A stretch of 64,000 nucleotides of DNA, from NCBI RefSeq assembly GCF_026210795.1, contig NC_089443.1:2294001-2358000 (forward strand). Direction: 5' to 3'. The position numbers and the translations under genes were made by a program. This stretch comes from Rhizophagus irregularis. Taxonomy: Eukaryota; Glomeromycota; Glomeromycetes; Glomerales; Glomeraceae. Positions 34,200-46,700 of this stretch are shown piece after piece (position 1 is the first letter of the stretch; every line of letters starts with the position of its first letter). The notes under the pieces are model-generated. The model made no database searches, was not told the origin of the DNA, and worked only from the letters and a program-made list of their open reading frames with translations.

Positions 34200-36060
34200 C
34201 ATTTAGAAATGAAGCCTGACTGATGGGTCTAATGGTATTATGGTAAGTAATAATAGGTATACTTTTTTTTGATATAACATTCTAGTTATGTATTTTTTTT
34301 CATGCATATTTTTACATATAGTACGCTGTGGTCTGGAACCACCCGAGATTTTTGACTACCTAGGGATGAAGTTGTAAGGTGCTTGTACCTGATAGGCTAG
34401 CCTCCTCTGATCTAGGGTCTCATTAATCGGGAGACGAGGTGGTTCCTAAGTACCTTCCACATCAAGGGCGGACATTTTTTGTAAAATCACACGTTGGGAA
34501 TACTATCTCGTAACGGATACTTCAAAGACAAAAGGAGCGAAAAGCCTTCAGTTTGTTGTTAGCGGTGAAGATGTAGTGGTCGTGCCATTTAATGGTTGCG
34601 TTGATTGATTGATATACTCATATTTTGTAGGATTAGCTAATACATGAGATTTCTCAAAAATCGGAAATGAACACTGCCGATTTTCACCCTACCGACATAT
34701 ATTTTTAAATTTGTTTTCTGCAATCAGAAACGAAGTGTATCTACCGGTGTTGAAAAACTTTAAAGGTGAGTTCATTCCTAGCACAATTCGTTTAGATAAT
34801 TAACGTGACGGTATCTTTAAATTGTTCCTACTTTCAGCAATCGGCAAACTCATCTCTGATATCAGTAACTATGACCAGTTTTATGGTGGGCTAATGGAGT
34901 AAAATAGGTATGCTTTTTTTTTGATATATAACATAGTTATGTGTATTTTTTCATGTATATCAAAAGGAGCGAAAAGCCTTCAGTTTGCTAGCGGTGAAAA
35001 TGTAATAATGATCGTGCCATTTAATGGTTGCGTTGATTGATTGATTAACGTATGCCTTACTCATATTTTGTAGGATTAGCTAATACATGAGATTTCTCGA
35101 AAATCGGAAATGAACACTGCCGATTTTCACCCTACCGACATATATTTTTAAATTCATTTTCTTCAATCAGAAGCGAAGTGTAACTACCGGTTTTGACGAA
35201 CTTTAAAGGTGAGTTCATTCCTAGCACAATTCGTTTAGATAATTAACGTGACAGTATCTTTAAATTGCTCCTACTTTCAGCAATCGGTAACTCGATTTCT
35301 GATATCGATCGCCCTATGACCAGTTTTATGGTGGGCTAATGGTACAAATAGGTATGCTTTTTTTTTGATATATAACATAGTTATGTGTATTTTTTCATGT
35401 ATATCAAAGGGAGCGAAAAGTCTACAGTTTGTTAGCGGTGAAGATGTAGTGGTCGTGCCATTTGATGGTTGCGTTGATTGATTGATTAACGTACACCTTA
35501 CTACTCATATTTTGTAAGATTAGCTAATACGCGAGATTTCTTGAAAAATCAAAAACACTGCCGATTCTCACCCTACCGACATATTTTCTGCGATCAATAG
35601 CGAATTGTGTATTTACCGATTTTGATGAACTTTATTAAAGGTGAGTTCATTCTTAGCACAATTCGTTTGAGATATTTAACGTGTCAATAATTAACGTTTC
35701 GGTCAGATCTAAATTGCTCCTACTTTCAGCAATTGGATAACTCGATTTCTGACGAAATGTAGAAGTACTGTGCCGAGGAACGAAAATTAATTATTGCATT
35801 TGTCAGCGGTTCTTTATTAAATAGTTGCTCATGTTGATTGATCGATTAATGTACGCCTTTATTCATATTCTAATTTGCAAGATTTCTCAAAAAATCAGAA
35901 ATGAACCGTATTTTATTTCATTTTTAGAAACGAATTTGTATATCTATCGATTTTGACGAATTTCATTCATTCGATGATTAACATGATGGTCTTTAAGCTG
36001 TTCCTACTTTCAGTAATCGGAAAACTCGATTTCTGACGGACATTCGTTAGGAGTTTGGTA
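34200..36060. repeat. ~440-bp tandem repeat, about three and a half copies
   Basis: The landmark AAAGGTGAGTTCATTC(C/T)TAGCACAATTCGTTT recurs at about 34762, 35207 and 35639, with a degraded fourth near 35955. Each unit carries a GGAGCGAAAAG...GTTGCGTTGATTGATTGAT block, a CTGCCGATT(T/C)TCACCCTACCGACATAT block, and a GGTGAGT...CTACTTTCAG pair that looks like intron borders around short exon-like stretches. No long ORF. It may be a duplicated exon-intron unit or a subterminal regulatory array. Confidence 0.75.
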
Positions 36061-36424
36061 AGCAAGATTTCATCACCATTTATTTCTAATAACTTGTTTG
36101 TTCGTTTAATGTATAACATTTATTAATTCTTTATTTTTAAATTCGTTCCTGTTAGCAATCAGAACAATCAGAAACAAAAATGTACCGATTTTCGCTTAAT
36201 CATATTACTTTTATTATGATTGTATACATTGATATAAGTTCCCATTTGAAATAAATTATATTTACAACTATGATTGTACAATCAAATTTTTGAATATATT
36301 GTAAATTGTAATTAATAAAGCGCATGTAGGCTGGAATTAAAACCATTGTTTTTAATAATTTGTAATTAATAATGCGTAAATAAATATATAATAAATAAAA
36401 TAGGTGCATCATAAACATTTTATA

Positions 36425-36793
36425 AAACCGATTTTACCAATCGGCTATTACAAATCAGCTATTAATCAGTCATCAATACATTATCAATCGGTCATTAATA
36501 CGCTACCAATCGGTCATTAATCAGATACTGCCCGATTGCTGTCGGATTAAGCAAATCCAATAAGTCATCAATCGGTTATCAATTGACCATTAATTGACCA
36601 TCGTTCGGCCATCAATTGACTCTCAATTTGTCACCAATCGGGCTGCCCAGATGATAGCCGATTGTTGTCGGATTTTGGCGGAAATCAACTATCAATCGGG
36701 CAGCCCGATTGGTATCAAATTGAAAAAATCAGTCACCAACCAGGCATCAATCGGATACCCGATTGATGCCTGGTTGGTGACTGATTTGGCATC
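36425..36793. repeat. Right subterminal repeat region of the CACTA element, with a perfect hairpin
   Basis: Many ATCGGTCATTAATC/CCGATTG words, the same vocabulary as the left end. At 36727-36786 there is a perfect palindrome with 28-bp arms and a 4-nt ATAC loop, centred on CAATCGG/CCGATTG. Another inverted pair, around CACCAATCGGGCTGCCC (~36636) and GGGCAGCCCGATTGGT (~36697), lies beside it. Confidence 0.85.
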
Positions 36794-36808
36794 TTTCGAC
36801 CTGTGCTA

Positions 36809-37799
36809 CAATCTATGAACACAATAAGAAATTGCAATGATGTGGAATAAATAGTTTAAACAAATTTGTTAAACAAATTTGGATAAGCCATGGGTATGCC
36901 GCGGGTGTGTCGCGGGTGTGTCGCGGTGTCTTTATGGTAAATTAAAGCATTTACCGTGGGTGAGTCGCGGGTCAATTTGAGGACTTACTATGGAATAATA
37001 AAGATGTTTTTATACACGTAATTATCTTCTATGGTGGTCGATTTAGAGGTTCAATCGGGGAAGTTTTACCACAACATTTATTTTATTTTGACAATGGCTT
37101 AAAATTAACGAAAATTAATTAACGAAAATTGATTTAATTGGTCTGCTAATAACAATCATGGTGTTTAACGAATTCGCTTCGTTAGTTTTGATGTTCGAAA
37201 AATATAATCGTAAATTAAATCATACTTTATCTATTATTTTATTAAATCGTAAACTTTAATACTCTACTACTAAATTAACTAAATTATTGTTTTGCGAGAG
37301 CATTTTCTATTTATTAAGTATAAATTTCAACCACTATTTTTTATAATCCTGCATATGAATTTACAGGTCAAAAACTTCGCAATTCAATTAGTTTAATTTT
37401 CGAGTTTTTTGACGCATTCGTGAGATTTAAGCAAGTATGAAATAAATTTTTTTTATACTAATTGAATTTTTATGTATTGATTAACGATAAAAAAAAGCAT
37501 GTACTACTTGATTTTGTATACGATTGTGTTCCAAAACTTGACGATTGTGTTACTTTTAAAACTCCAATGTGCTACTTGATTTTGTATACGATTGTGTTCC
37601 AAAACTTGACGATTGTGTTACTTTCAAAACTCCAATCAGAATCTATAGCAAATCGGTAATAATTTTAACCGAATTGATTTTGGTTTTTTTGTCGATACGC
37701 TAAACAATATAAAAGGTATTAAGGTATTTAATAAATAATTTTTATAAAGATTTATTGAATTTTATAAAAATTCTAAATTAAGTTAAGGATTTAAATTGT
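36809..37799. other. Intergenic AT-rich sequence with short tandem duplications
   Basis: GCGGGTGTGTC is repeated at 36900-36925. A 69-bp unit (CTACTTGATTTTGTATACG, then ATTGTGTTCCAAAACTTG, then ACGATTGTGTTACTTT) occurs twice at 37501-37640. No gene. Confidence 0.6.
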
Positions 37800-40700
37800 C
37801 AAAAGATAAGAAGACGATATAGTCACAATAAACCAATAGAGCCAATTCGAATTCGAAATCGGTTTTCTTATAGCAAACCTAATGAGACAACAGATTCTGA
37901 CGAGAGAGTTGCAATTCGTTCGCCTGTACGTTCACCTGATAATGATAACGATGACATGGACTTTCAGTATGATCATAAAGATGATTTAAGTTTTCAAGAC
38001 ATTAATGATGACGATAATGCATATGGATCAATTAATCCTCAAGACTACAATGATGAGATGATATTTTCGCAAGATAATGTCAATTCATCTGATACTGAAG
38101 AGGAAGAAGAAAGTGATAACAAATACAATTATGAAGAGGAGGAAGAGGAGGAAGATAATAATGAAAACAATGACGAAGAGGAGGAGGAGGAAGGTAACAA
38201 TGATAATAATAATAATCAAGTGGAAGAGGAATGTAATAACGATGAAGAGGAACGTAATAACGATGAAGAGGAACGTAATAACGATGAAGAGGAACGTAAT
38301 AATGAAGAGGAAGAAATAGATCAAATCGTTGAAGCGTTAGATGAAGACAAGATACCGTTCTGCAATGGTGAGTTTGCACCGTACTTTAATAATTATATAT
38401 ACAACTACGGCATTATTTTGCTGGCTTCAGAAGCATAATGTTTCTACGAAAGCATATGAAGATCTTGTCGATATCATTCACAATTCTCAATTTGAACCTA
38501 CCCATGTGGTAAAAAATATCCGAAGATTCCAATCATGGAGAAAACGTCTTCCTCTCCTACCAATAATAACAAAGTCTATTAAAATTTCACCAAAAAAAAC
38601 TCCATCAACCTCACGAGGATTAAAACTTTCGTATCAACTCTCAATCAGTGAAATTATATGGCGTGTTCTTAATAATCCGATGCTAATGAAGCATATGTAT
38701 TTTGGACCCGGCATTAATTCTGAAGAAAAATCAGAATTTTGGCATGGAAATTTATGGGGGGAATCCCCACTTTTTGGACAACACGAAATATTAATATCAG
38801 AAGGTTATAAAATAATACACTTTGATACAATTATAATTTATTATCATTGATAATATTTATTAAAGTTATTTTTAATAAATAGTATTGTACCGATCTGGTG
38901 ATTTTGTTTACTATCATGATGATAATGGTCAAAAAAAACTTGGAAGATTAAGATCAATTTTAAAAAATGATGATGGATATTATCAGTTACGAATTCAAAA
39001 AATTTTGGAATATAGAGATTTACCCGGAAATTTAAAAGGGTTACCAAGACAACGTCGTTCTATTACCGGTGAAGTATGGTTACAAGACGAACCATTTTTA
39101 ATTATAATGACTTCTCAAATTTTAGAAAAAGTAACTATATTGATGATGTTTCAACATCAAAATATTCCTGATGGTTCATTGCGGATTAGTGAAATAATTT
39201 ATAAATGTAATGACCGTTGGCACGTTCGTAATGTAAAGCTTTCATACCTACATCCATCTGATTACATTTCTATCAGAAATCCACCATCATCATCTATGCC
39301 AATCTATAAGCTATTTTTAGATCTTTATTATAATGATTTTGGTACATTTAGAAATGTATACCATTCTCTAGGTGGTGTTTATGTACAGTTTGGAAATATG
39401 CCAGCACATCAAAGAAAGCTAATAAAGAACCATTTTGTTATTGGGTTTATTCCATTTGGAGGAAAATTTGACGAATTTATGATACCATTCATTTCAGAAA
39501 TGAAGGAATTAGAGAAAGGAAAGGTGATGACTGTCCAAAGACAAGATGCATGGATAATTGCTGGTTTAGGCGTTGTTACAGCAGATTTACCTCAAAGTAA
39601 CGATTTGACAGAAGTATTAAGGTATTTTTTCAATTTAGTTAATAATATAATAATATAATTTTATGACAACTATTAAAATTGTTTAAAAAATAAATTTAGA
39701 CATAATGCAAATAAGGGTTGTCGTACTTGTAAAACTACTAAAGAATTATTGAGTGCTCACAATCAGGATATCGTAACAACATTACGTTATCATCATATTA
39801 CAGACGAAGAAATCTTAAAAATTTCTCATGAGACTATAATGTCAAGAAGAGATCAACTTTGTACGGAATATGGTTTACGATCATTACCTAGTATTTTAGA
39901 TAAATTAAAAAGGGAAAGACATTTACAGACGCCGCAGAATGTTTATCATGCGACTGCAGGAAAGATTGGGCGGCTACTAAAATTAACTTGTGAATTATTT
40001 TCACGAGAAGGAGAAGATAATTTTATCGAAATTTGGAAAAATTTTGAAATCCCAAAAAGATGGTCTCGCTTACCAAATCCGATTACTCACTACAATAGTT
40101 TTATGATGTCGGATTTACTTAGATTAGCTATGATTATGCCATTTTTGTTAAACCAGTTTTTAAAAGAATCAAGTATCAAACGTAATGAAACAGCCATGAT
40201 TCAACAAAGAATTGATGCATTTCGAGTTAGTTCAGTTCCAAAAATTATTATATCTTGTTGGATACATGTTGCAAAAACTATGAAAGCGGTTTTTAACAAG
40301 AAATTTACATCAGATAGCTATGAGGAATTGCAACAATGTCTTGAAGAAGAGTTTTCAATCCTTCCAAAGGTATAGTTACAAATTTGATATTGAAATATGG
40401 AATAATTTCAAATAATTAACAATATTTTACTTTTTATAGGTTTTTGTAAATTTTGTTAATTTACCAAATATACACGTTAATATGCATCTTTTGATGCATG
40501 CTAAAACCTTTGGAACACTTATTAATACCCAAGTTGGTATAAAAGAAATGGTCCATCGTATTTTTAAGGGGATGGTACCAAAGACTAATTGCAAAAACAT
40601 AGATTTGGATTTATTAAAGCGTTACAATACTTTATTTGCAATTCGACATTTAGCAGATGGTGGTATTGATCCAAGATTTAATAGATCTTGTACTGGATTT

Positions 40701-41440
40701 ACAAATTCAAATTTTGGACAATTATTTTTAAATTGGTATGTTACAGAAGATAAATATTCAACTGAAGCAACTGAACAAGTTCAAGACGATGATGATACAA
40801 AAAGTAAGTATTTTATTGCATATAATAGTACATGTTTGATATTTATATTTACTAATCTTTTAATTTAGTTATATCTCCAGTAAACTTTATTTCCAATATT
40901 TCATTAAAAAAAAGAATGCCAAAGCAGGAACGTGATAAACTTCTTTTAACTTTACATAATTTTAAAACTGAATTGTTTTTATCTTATGTGGATATGAAGT
41001 TTGAGGCGGCACTTATAAACTCTTCAATTAGTTGGTACAAATTTGCATCATATATGATTGAAGAAGAAAATGGTATCCTTTCAAAAGTTCACCTACATCT
41101 CGATGATTTTATCACAATTTATGAAGAAGATCATGAAGAATCTTATGCAATAATCAAAGGTATCTTTCAACATAAGGGTAACAATAACAAATATTATGCA
41201 TTTATTGTTGTGGATTGGTTTGAAGATACTATGGTTGAACATTCAGTATTAAAATGTCCACTTTACCGTCTCCAAGCAACAGGAGATAAATGGAGACGTA
41301 TTTTTCCAATTACTGTAATAGATAATGTTCAAAAAGTACATTTTATTCATAATTGTAATTCAGAAAGGTGCCAACTACCAAATCATGATACTACAAATAG
41401 AATTTGGATAAAAAATAATTTTTATTTTACAGCCATATAA
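37800..41440 (+). pseudogene. Second copy of the divergent Tnp2/Plavaka-like transposase, frameshifted
   Basis: Homologous exon by exon to 4280-7764. Exon 2 is open from ~37800 (no start codon seen before 37956) with a long Glu/Asp/Asn-rich region; it changes frame near 38395 between GEFAPYF and TTALFCWLQKH. Downstream exons join cleanly: ..38813, 38883..39621, 39700..40369, 40440..40803, 40869..41440. Conserved blocks: DLYYNDFGTFRNVYHSLGG, VVTADLPQSNDL, KGCRTCK, NIHVNMHLLMHAKTFGT, and a C-terminal DWF...CPLYRLQ...VHFIHNC. The first exon (MSRVRFRQ-like) was not found. No terminal repeats and no copy of the 516-aa partner gene were seen nearby. Confidence 0.8.
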
Positions 41441-42739
41441 TTATATTAATTATATAAATATAATAAAATAATTATTTTAATTTGTATCGTATAAAATTTT
41501 AACCAATAAAATCATATGCATGATGTAATAATAAATTAAAATTAACCAATTAAAATCACTTTAATTACATGCATGTGATATCATGCATGTGATATCTAAA
41601 AATAGCTAAAATTTGCGTTTATTAATGAGATTTTTTTTGTTTTTTTTCAAAAATACGCTTTTCTCTTGTCTTTTATATTAATACTTTACGGTATTTTAGT
41701 TCGTCTCTTCTTTTTTCTTTTTAAAGTATACTTTAATTATCTTTTTACAATATTAACAATACTTTGGGACACTTTAGTTTATATATTCAACATAGTAAGA
41801 CACCCACATACGAAAAGCAAGAATAAAAGCAAGAATAAAGAAAAGAAAATGTACCCGCCACTCACATACGAAAGAAAAGAATAAAAGAAAGGAAAAATGT
41901 ACCCACCTACCCACATACAAAAGAGAAAAAAGCCGTTTTTTAAATAAATAGTGGAGCTGTTAAGCAAGGTATGAAAATAGGATATACGCGTATTTTTCAT
42001 ATTTTTTTTACAATATGTTGTGGTTTGAGTATTTTTTTGTTAGACTGTGGTATAAATGTGAATATATTTTTCAACGGCCATGTATCTATTGCTTGTTAAA
42101 TATATTTGCAATTTCTTTGTTAGACTGTGGTATTACAATATGAAGTATGAATATATTTTTCAACGGCCATGTATCTATTGCTTGTTAAATATATTTGCAA
42201 TTTCTTTTGTAATATTTGCTTTAGCCTGGAAGAAAATGTTGTAAAATAGGGCTGGATATTTATGGCATTTTCCGCCTTCCAATTACTTTGTCCGGGGGTA
42301 GCCTGACAATTTGTCGTTGTCCGTCAGTCGTAGCAACCAGCATTTTTTTACAATATTATGATTTTAAGAAACAAAACACTTTCAAAAAAATTTAAAGAAA
42401 GAACTAACTTAAAAATATTATCATTTTTATTATTCTTTACAAAATCCCGGAATTACCTGCTCTAACTATTATCCCAAGGTTATGTATTAAATTTTAAATA
42501 TATTTTACAAAGAGTACATTTTATTAATCATGATTGTTTTTTTTATTTTTTTTATATATATATATATATATTTTAAAATTGAAAATGACGTATCCATCCA
42601 CTCACATACGAGAAGAAAAGAATAAAAAAGAGAAGAAAAGAATAAAAAAAAAGGAAGAAAAGAAACGTACTCCACTCACCCATAATAATCCACTAATAAA
42701 AAATTATTATTATTAATGTATAATAAATAATAAACATAT
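41441..42739. other. Intergenic AT-rich sequence with a tandem duplication
   Basis: A unit of ~80 bp (TTTGTTAGACTGTGGTAT...TTCAACGGCCATGTATC, then TATTGCTTGTTAAATATAT) occurs twice at ~42037-42205. The words CACATACGAAAAG/AGAAAAGAATAAA recur at 41806-41935 and 42602-42650. No supported gene. Confidence 0.55.
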
Positions 42740-43400
42740 ATTACAATAAAAATATTTTTGTGATGTTAATTCGGTGTTAATATAATATCATTACGATGTA
42801 GTTACGATATTAAATAAATGTAAACCATTTTTTGTAATATTAATTCGATATTAATATGATATTATTATGATGTAGTTACGATATCAAATAAAATTGTAAT
42901 ATTAATTCAATGTTAATACGACATCACTACGATGTGGCTACGATATCAAATAGATGTAAAATATTTTTAATATTTTTGCAATATTAATTCGATGTTAATA
43001 TGATATCACTACGACATCACTACGATGTGGTTACGATATCAAATAGATAAAATATTTTTGAATATTAATTCGATGTTAATATGATATCAATACGATGTGA
43101 TTACGATATCAAATAAAATGTCAAATATTTTGTAATATTAATTCAATGTTAATACGACATCACTACGATGTGGTTACGATATCAAATAGATGTAAAATAT
43201 TTTTGCAATATTAATTCAATGTTAATATGATATCACTACGATGTGGTTACGATATCAAATAAAATGTCAAATATTTTGTAATATTAATTCAATGTTAATA
43301 CGACATGGTTACGATATCAAATAAATGTCAAATATTTTTGTAATATTAATTCAATGTTAATACGACATCACTACGATGTGATTACGTGATAATATTTAAA
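42740..43400. repeat. GATATC-rich satellite, ~65-75-bp unit
   Basis: About nine units with the landmark GATGTGGTTACGATATCAAAT alternating with TGTAATATTAATTCAATGTT and AATACGACATCACTAC. Spacing is variable (about 62-97 bp). Vocabulary resembles the satellite at 16.6-17.5 kb. Confidence 0.85.
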
Positions 43401-43725
43401 TCGCATAATGATCGCTGCGATATCGCAGAGATATCGAACTAATCAATGTTGAATAAATATAGTTACGACTAACTTAACGACGTCGAATCTATTTTTTATC
43501 AAAATATCGTAATGATATCGTAATGATATCATTGCAATATCTAATCAATATCGATTGTAAACTCCAAGTTTCAGCAAAGTAGCTTCACGATTCATACAAG
43601 TAAAGAAATCTAAACAAAATAAAATTAAGTAAAGAAAAACTAAACTATTACAGAATACGCATACCCCAACTTTACCCGAAGGCCAATGTGAGTCAACTAT
43701 CCAGCATGTCCTAAGATCCAATCCG
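43401..43725 (-). other. Probable LINE copy 2 3'UTR and tail region
   Basis: Lies after the ORF2 stop (43726) on the minus strand. It holds ATATCGTAATGATATC repeats at 43503-43550 and A-rich stretches, but no clean poly-A. The exact 3' end of the LINE is not defined. Confidence 0.4.
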
Positions 43726-46700
43726 TTACCAAAAAGAAATCCTAAGTAGAGGCTGAACTGTTAAGCGGCGCCAAAAATCCAAATGTGAAATCCAAGATCC
43801 TCCACGGATTATAGAAGAGGAAACCCAAGAAACCCAGGAATCCAAGGAAGCTGTCGCCAAGGAAAGTGTCGAAGAGTCAAGAGGAATGTTAGAGGAAGGA
43901 TAAAGAATAGAAGAAGGCCCAAGAGCTGATGATTTCTTTTGTTTTGTAATGCCTTGAGCTAATTCCCAATGATGAAAGAAAATGGAACGGCACAACTAGA
44001 TTTGGACATAAAGGTCAAAATGAAAGTCATGCAAAGGTGTATCTAAGATAGATCATATGGTAAGTGAAGAGAAATAGGTTCCAAGAAATTCTGTAAGGGA
44101 TATCGGTATAAGTCCTCGTGCGAATCTCAGGCAAGAAAATGAAGGAGGGTCACAAATCCAACAATCAAGAGCCATAAATTCAGCAGCGAAAGAGTCTGGT
44201 AAAGGTATTGAAGATGACGCGGAAAGGAATTTGTCAAGATAATTAGTCCAGAGAGCCAATAGAAGTGTTTTAAAAGTATTTAAAGGGCTAAATTCTGGTA
44301 AGATATAAGGACAAGTCCACAAGTGGTCTAAAGTCTCAGGAAAAGAGTTACATTGAGGACAAAGCCAACTTGGATTATAAAGATGAGGCTTTCATCTCTG
44401 AAGAGTTGTAAGCGTTAGAAGCATATCTAAAAGTAATTTGATACAGAAACCACAAAACTCTGAACGGCCATTCCGATGAGAGGCAAATAGCTTATTGTTA
44501 TTGAGACAAAATTTGGTGCAAGCCCAATCAATATCAGAAGTTGAAGAATAGGAATTAAATCTTGGTAATACAGCAAGAATTAAAAGACTTTTAGCGTCAA
44601 AAATATCTCTAATAAATTTCCGGATATTTATATCCACAGGTAAAGAATTAAATTGTAAAATGCAGGGAGCCAGCAAAGCCGATGATGGTCGAGAAGAAAG
44701 GTTTGAGTCGGTATGAGCAGCTTTGGCTAATGCATCCACATGATTATTCAGAGGGTTGTCAGCGTGAGCAGGAACCTTGATCAAGGAAACATCCAGATTC
44801 TTTTGCAATATAATAGTGCGTATAGAGGACCACAAAAGGTGGTTGGATTCTTTAAGCATTCTGGGAATAAAAGGAGCATCCACATACAAAGACCATAAAG
44901 AAAGTAATTGAGCACAATCAGTGGCGACAGTAATCGTGGAATTCTGAGGGAGGGAGTCCAGACCGTGCAATAAAGCAAAAACTTCTAAACGTAAAGCAGA
45001 AGGAAAGATGGAAGAAATATTATTATAGTGAGATTCCAAAATAAATCCATCAGGATCTATAGCAGTCCATGCAAAAGCCATCGAGGATACCGGATGACTA
45101 GGAGGAGGAAGGAAGGAACTATCAATATAGAGTGTAGATACCGAAGAAGGAAGTTGGATATCAGAAATCCTAGGCACTTGTTTATTCATAGAAGGTAACT
45201 GATCTGGAGCAAAAAGATGGAATAATAAAAGGGATTTGGCATAGCCTAACGAGGCAGAAAGTGAAACCGAACGAGTATCCGCATGTATATAAGTACGAGG
45301 TTTCGTCGGATAACAGATCAAACTTGATAAAGGCACATAGGAGAAGCATTTTTCAGAAGGACACCGTTTAAGCAATGTCTTAGAGGTAAAGGATCGCGGA
45401 AAGAGCAGAGGCACAACCCCTGACATGCAGTAAAATCAGAAAGCAAGTCATCAACCGAAGACGCAATCCAATGTGAAATAAGGGCTTCATTACGTGGAGC
45501 AGGATAGGTAGTAATCACACGGCCAACAAGAAAAGAGTTAGTATTACGATTAAAAGAAATAGCCCATTGAGGGTTAAACCAATAATTTCGACTAATGTCT
45601 ATAAAAGAAATAGAAGCTACAGTATGAGAAATAGGAATTCTAAATTGTTGTAAAATAAAAAAAGAAGGTGAATTAGGAATAACAATAAGATTAAACAAAT
45701 AATTAAACCAAGCAGGCACAGATCCTTTGTTCGATACTTGTTTAAGAAAGCGTAAATCTTTCCATGAGAGAAGTCGAGAGCTACACAGTGTTATCAGTTG
45801 AGCAAGAAAACGAGTGCAGAAATTTTTCCGAACATTTTTCATGGAAGTAAACAAATCTTTTGGTAAAATAGACTGGAGTGGAATCGCCGGTCGTAAATCT
45901 TTCCTCGGAGGTCAGAACAATAAAGACCACGTGATATTCAATCGAGAAGAGAACAATAAAGAATTGAACAAAGAATGTGTTCGTAGGGAAAAGGTATGGG
46001 ACCATGGTTCCAAATCAATAATAGAGGGACAGGCATCACAATCCAAAAATCCTTGGAGATAAGTAATCATATAATTGGCAAATAGCTTATATGAAGGGTG
46101 AGAAAAAATTCTTTGCCATGAAGCCACATGAGATGATAGAAATCGACCAAACGCTTGTTGGATAGAGAATGGCAACAGTGTGAAAAGTGCAGAGAGAGGA
46201 GTGACTGAGGCCAAACCAGCCTTCTGACGAATAAGAGAAAACATCGGAGAAACCATGCGATTAATGGTGGATTCAGCAAATAATGTGGATTGTAGGCGAA
46301 ATTCTAGTCTCGGAAGTAGGATAACATTATAAAGATAGGCTATATGTTGTGCTAAGAGTTGTTTAGGACTGAGTAGAGCGGCCATGTCTTTGACCATGGA
46401 AACAGTTTGGTTATGAACGAAACGAGAGGAAGCTGAAAGGTTAAACCAAACACCTAAAAACCGAAAAGATGTAGATAAGGCTAACGCCTTTAAAGTGAGG
46501 GTAGGATTTAAAATTAAAGGAGAAGGAAAAAGATTAAACTTTATAGTTTGTGAAAATTGTTCAGAAGAAAGAAGGATATATTTTGCTGAATTTGCTTGAG
46601 TATTATTTAAAGTATAAAATTCAGCAGTAATGGAAAGGCGATCTTCAATTCCTCGTTTAGATGAAGCAATTAAAGTAGAATCATCCATAAATGTAATATG

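Larger units (their letters stand above)
22939..36805. mobile_element. CACTA (EnSpm)-type transposon, 13.87 kb, with 3-bp target duplication
   Basis: Terminal inverted repeats CACAGGTCGAAA (22939-22950) and TTTCGACCTGTG (36794-36805). The target duplication is CTA (22936-22938 and 36806-36808). The unoccupied site ATTACGCCTACAATCTATG exists next door at 22742, which confirms the ends. Subterminal arrays of ATCGG/CCGATTGG words occupy 22960-23280 and 36425-36790. Inside are a Tnp2-type transposase (28044-31098), two paralogous accessory genes (24201-26226 minus; 31796-33038 plus), a coiled-coil ORF, a SINE and tandem repeats. A stop codon in the transposase suggests this copy is not autonomous. 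Confidence 0.9.

Noticed and set aside
33479-34223. Short plus-strand frames rich in Phe/Leu/Cys
   Set aside because: They fall on the CTATTTGCGAA minisatellite and AT-rich sequence with no supporting motif.
38077-38379. Lys/Arg-rich and Tyr/His/Phe-rich frames in other phases
   Set aside because: Shadows of the Glu/Asp/Asn low-complexity region of the transposase copy at 37.8-41.4 kb.
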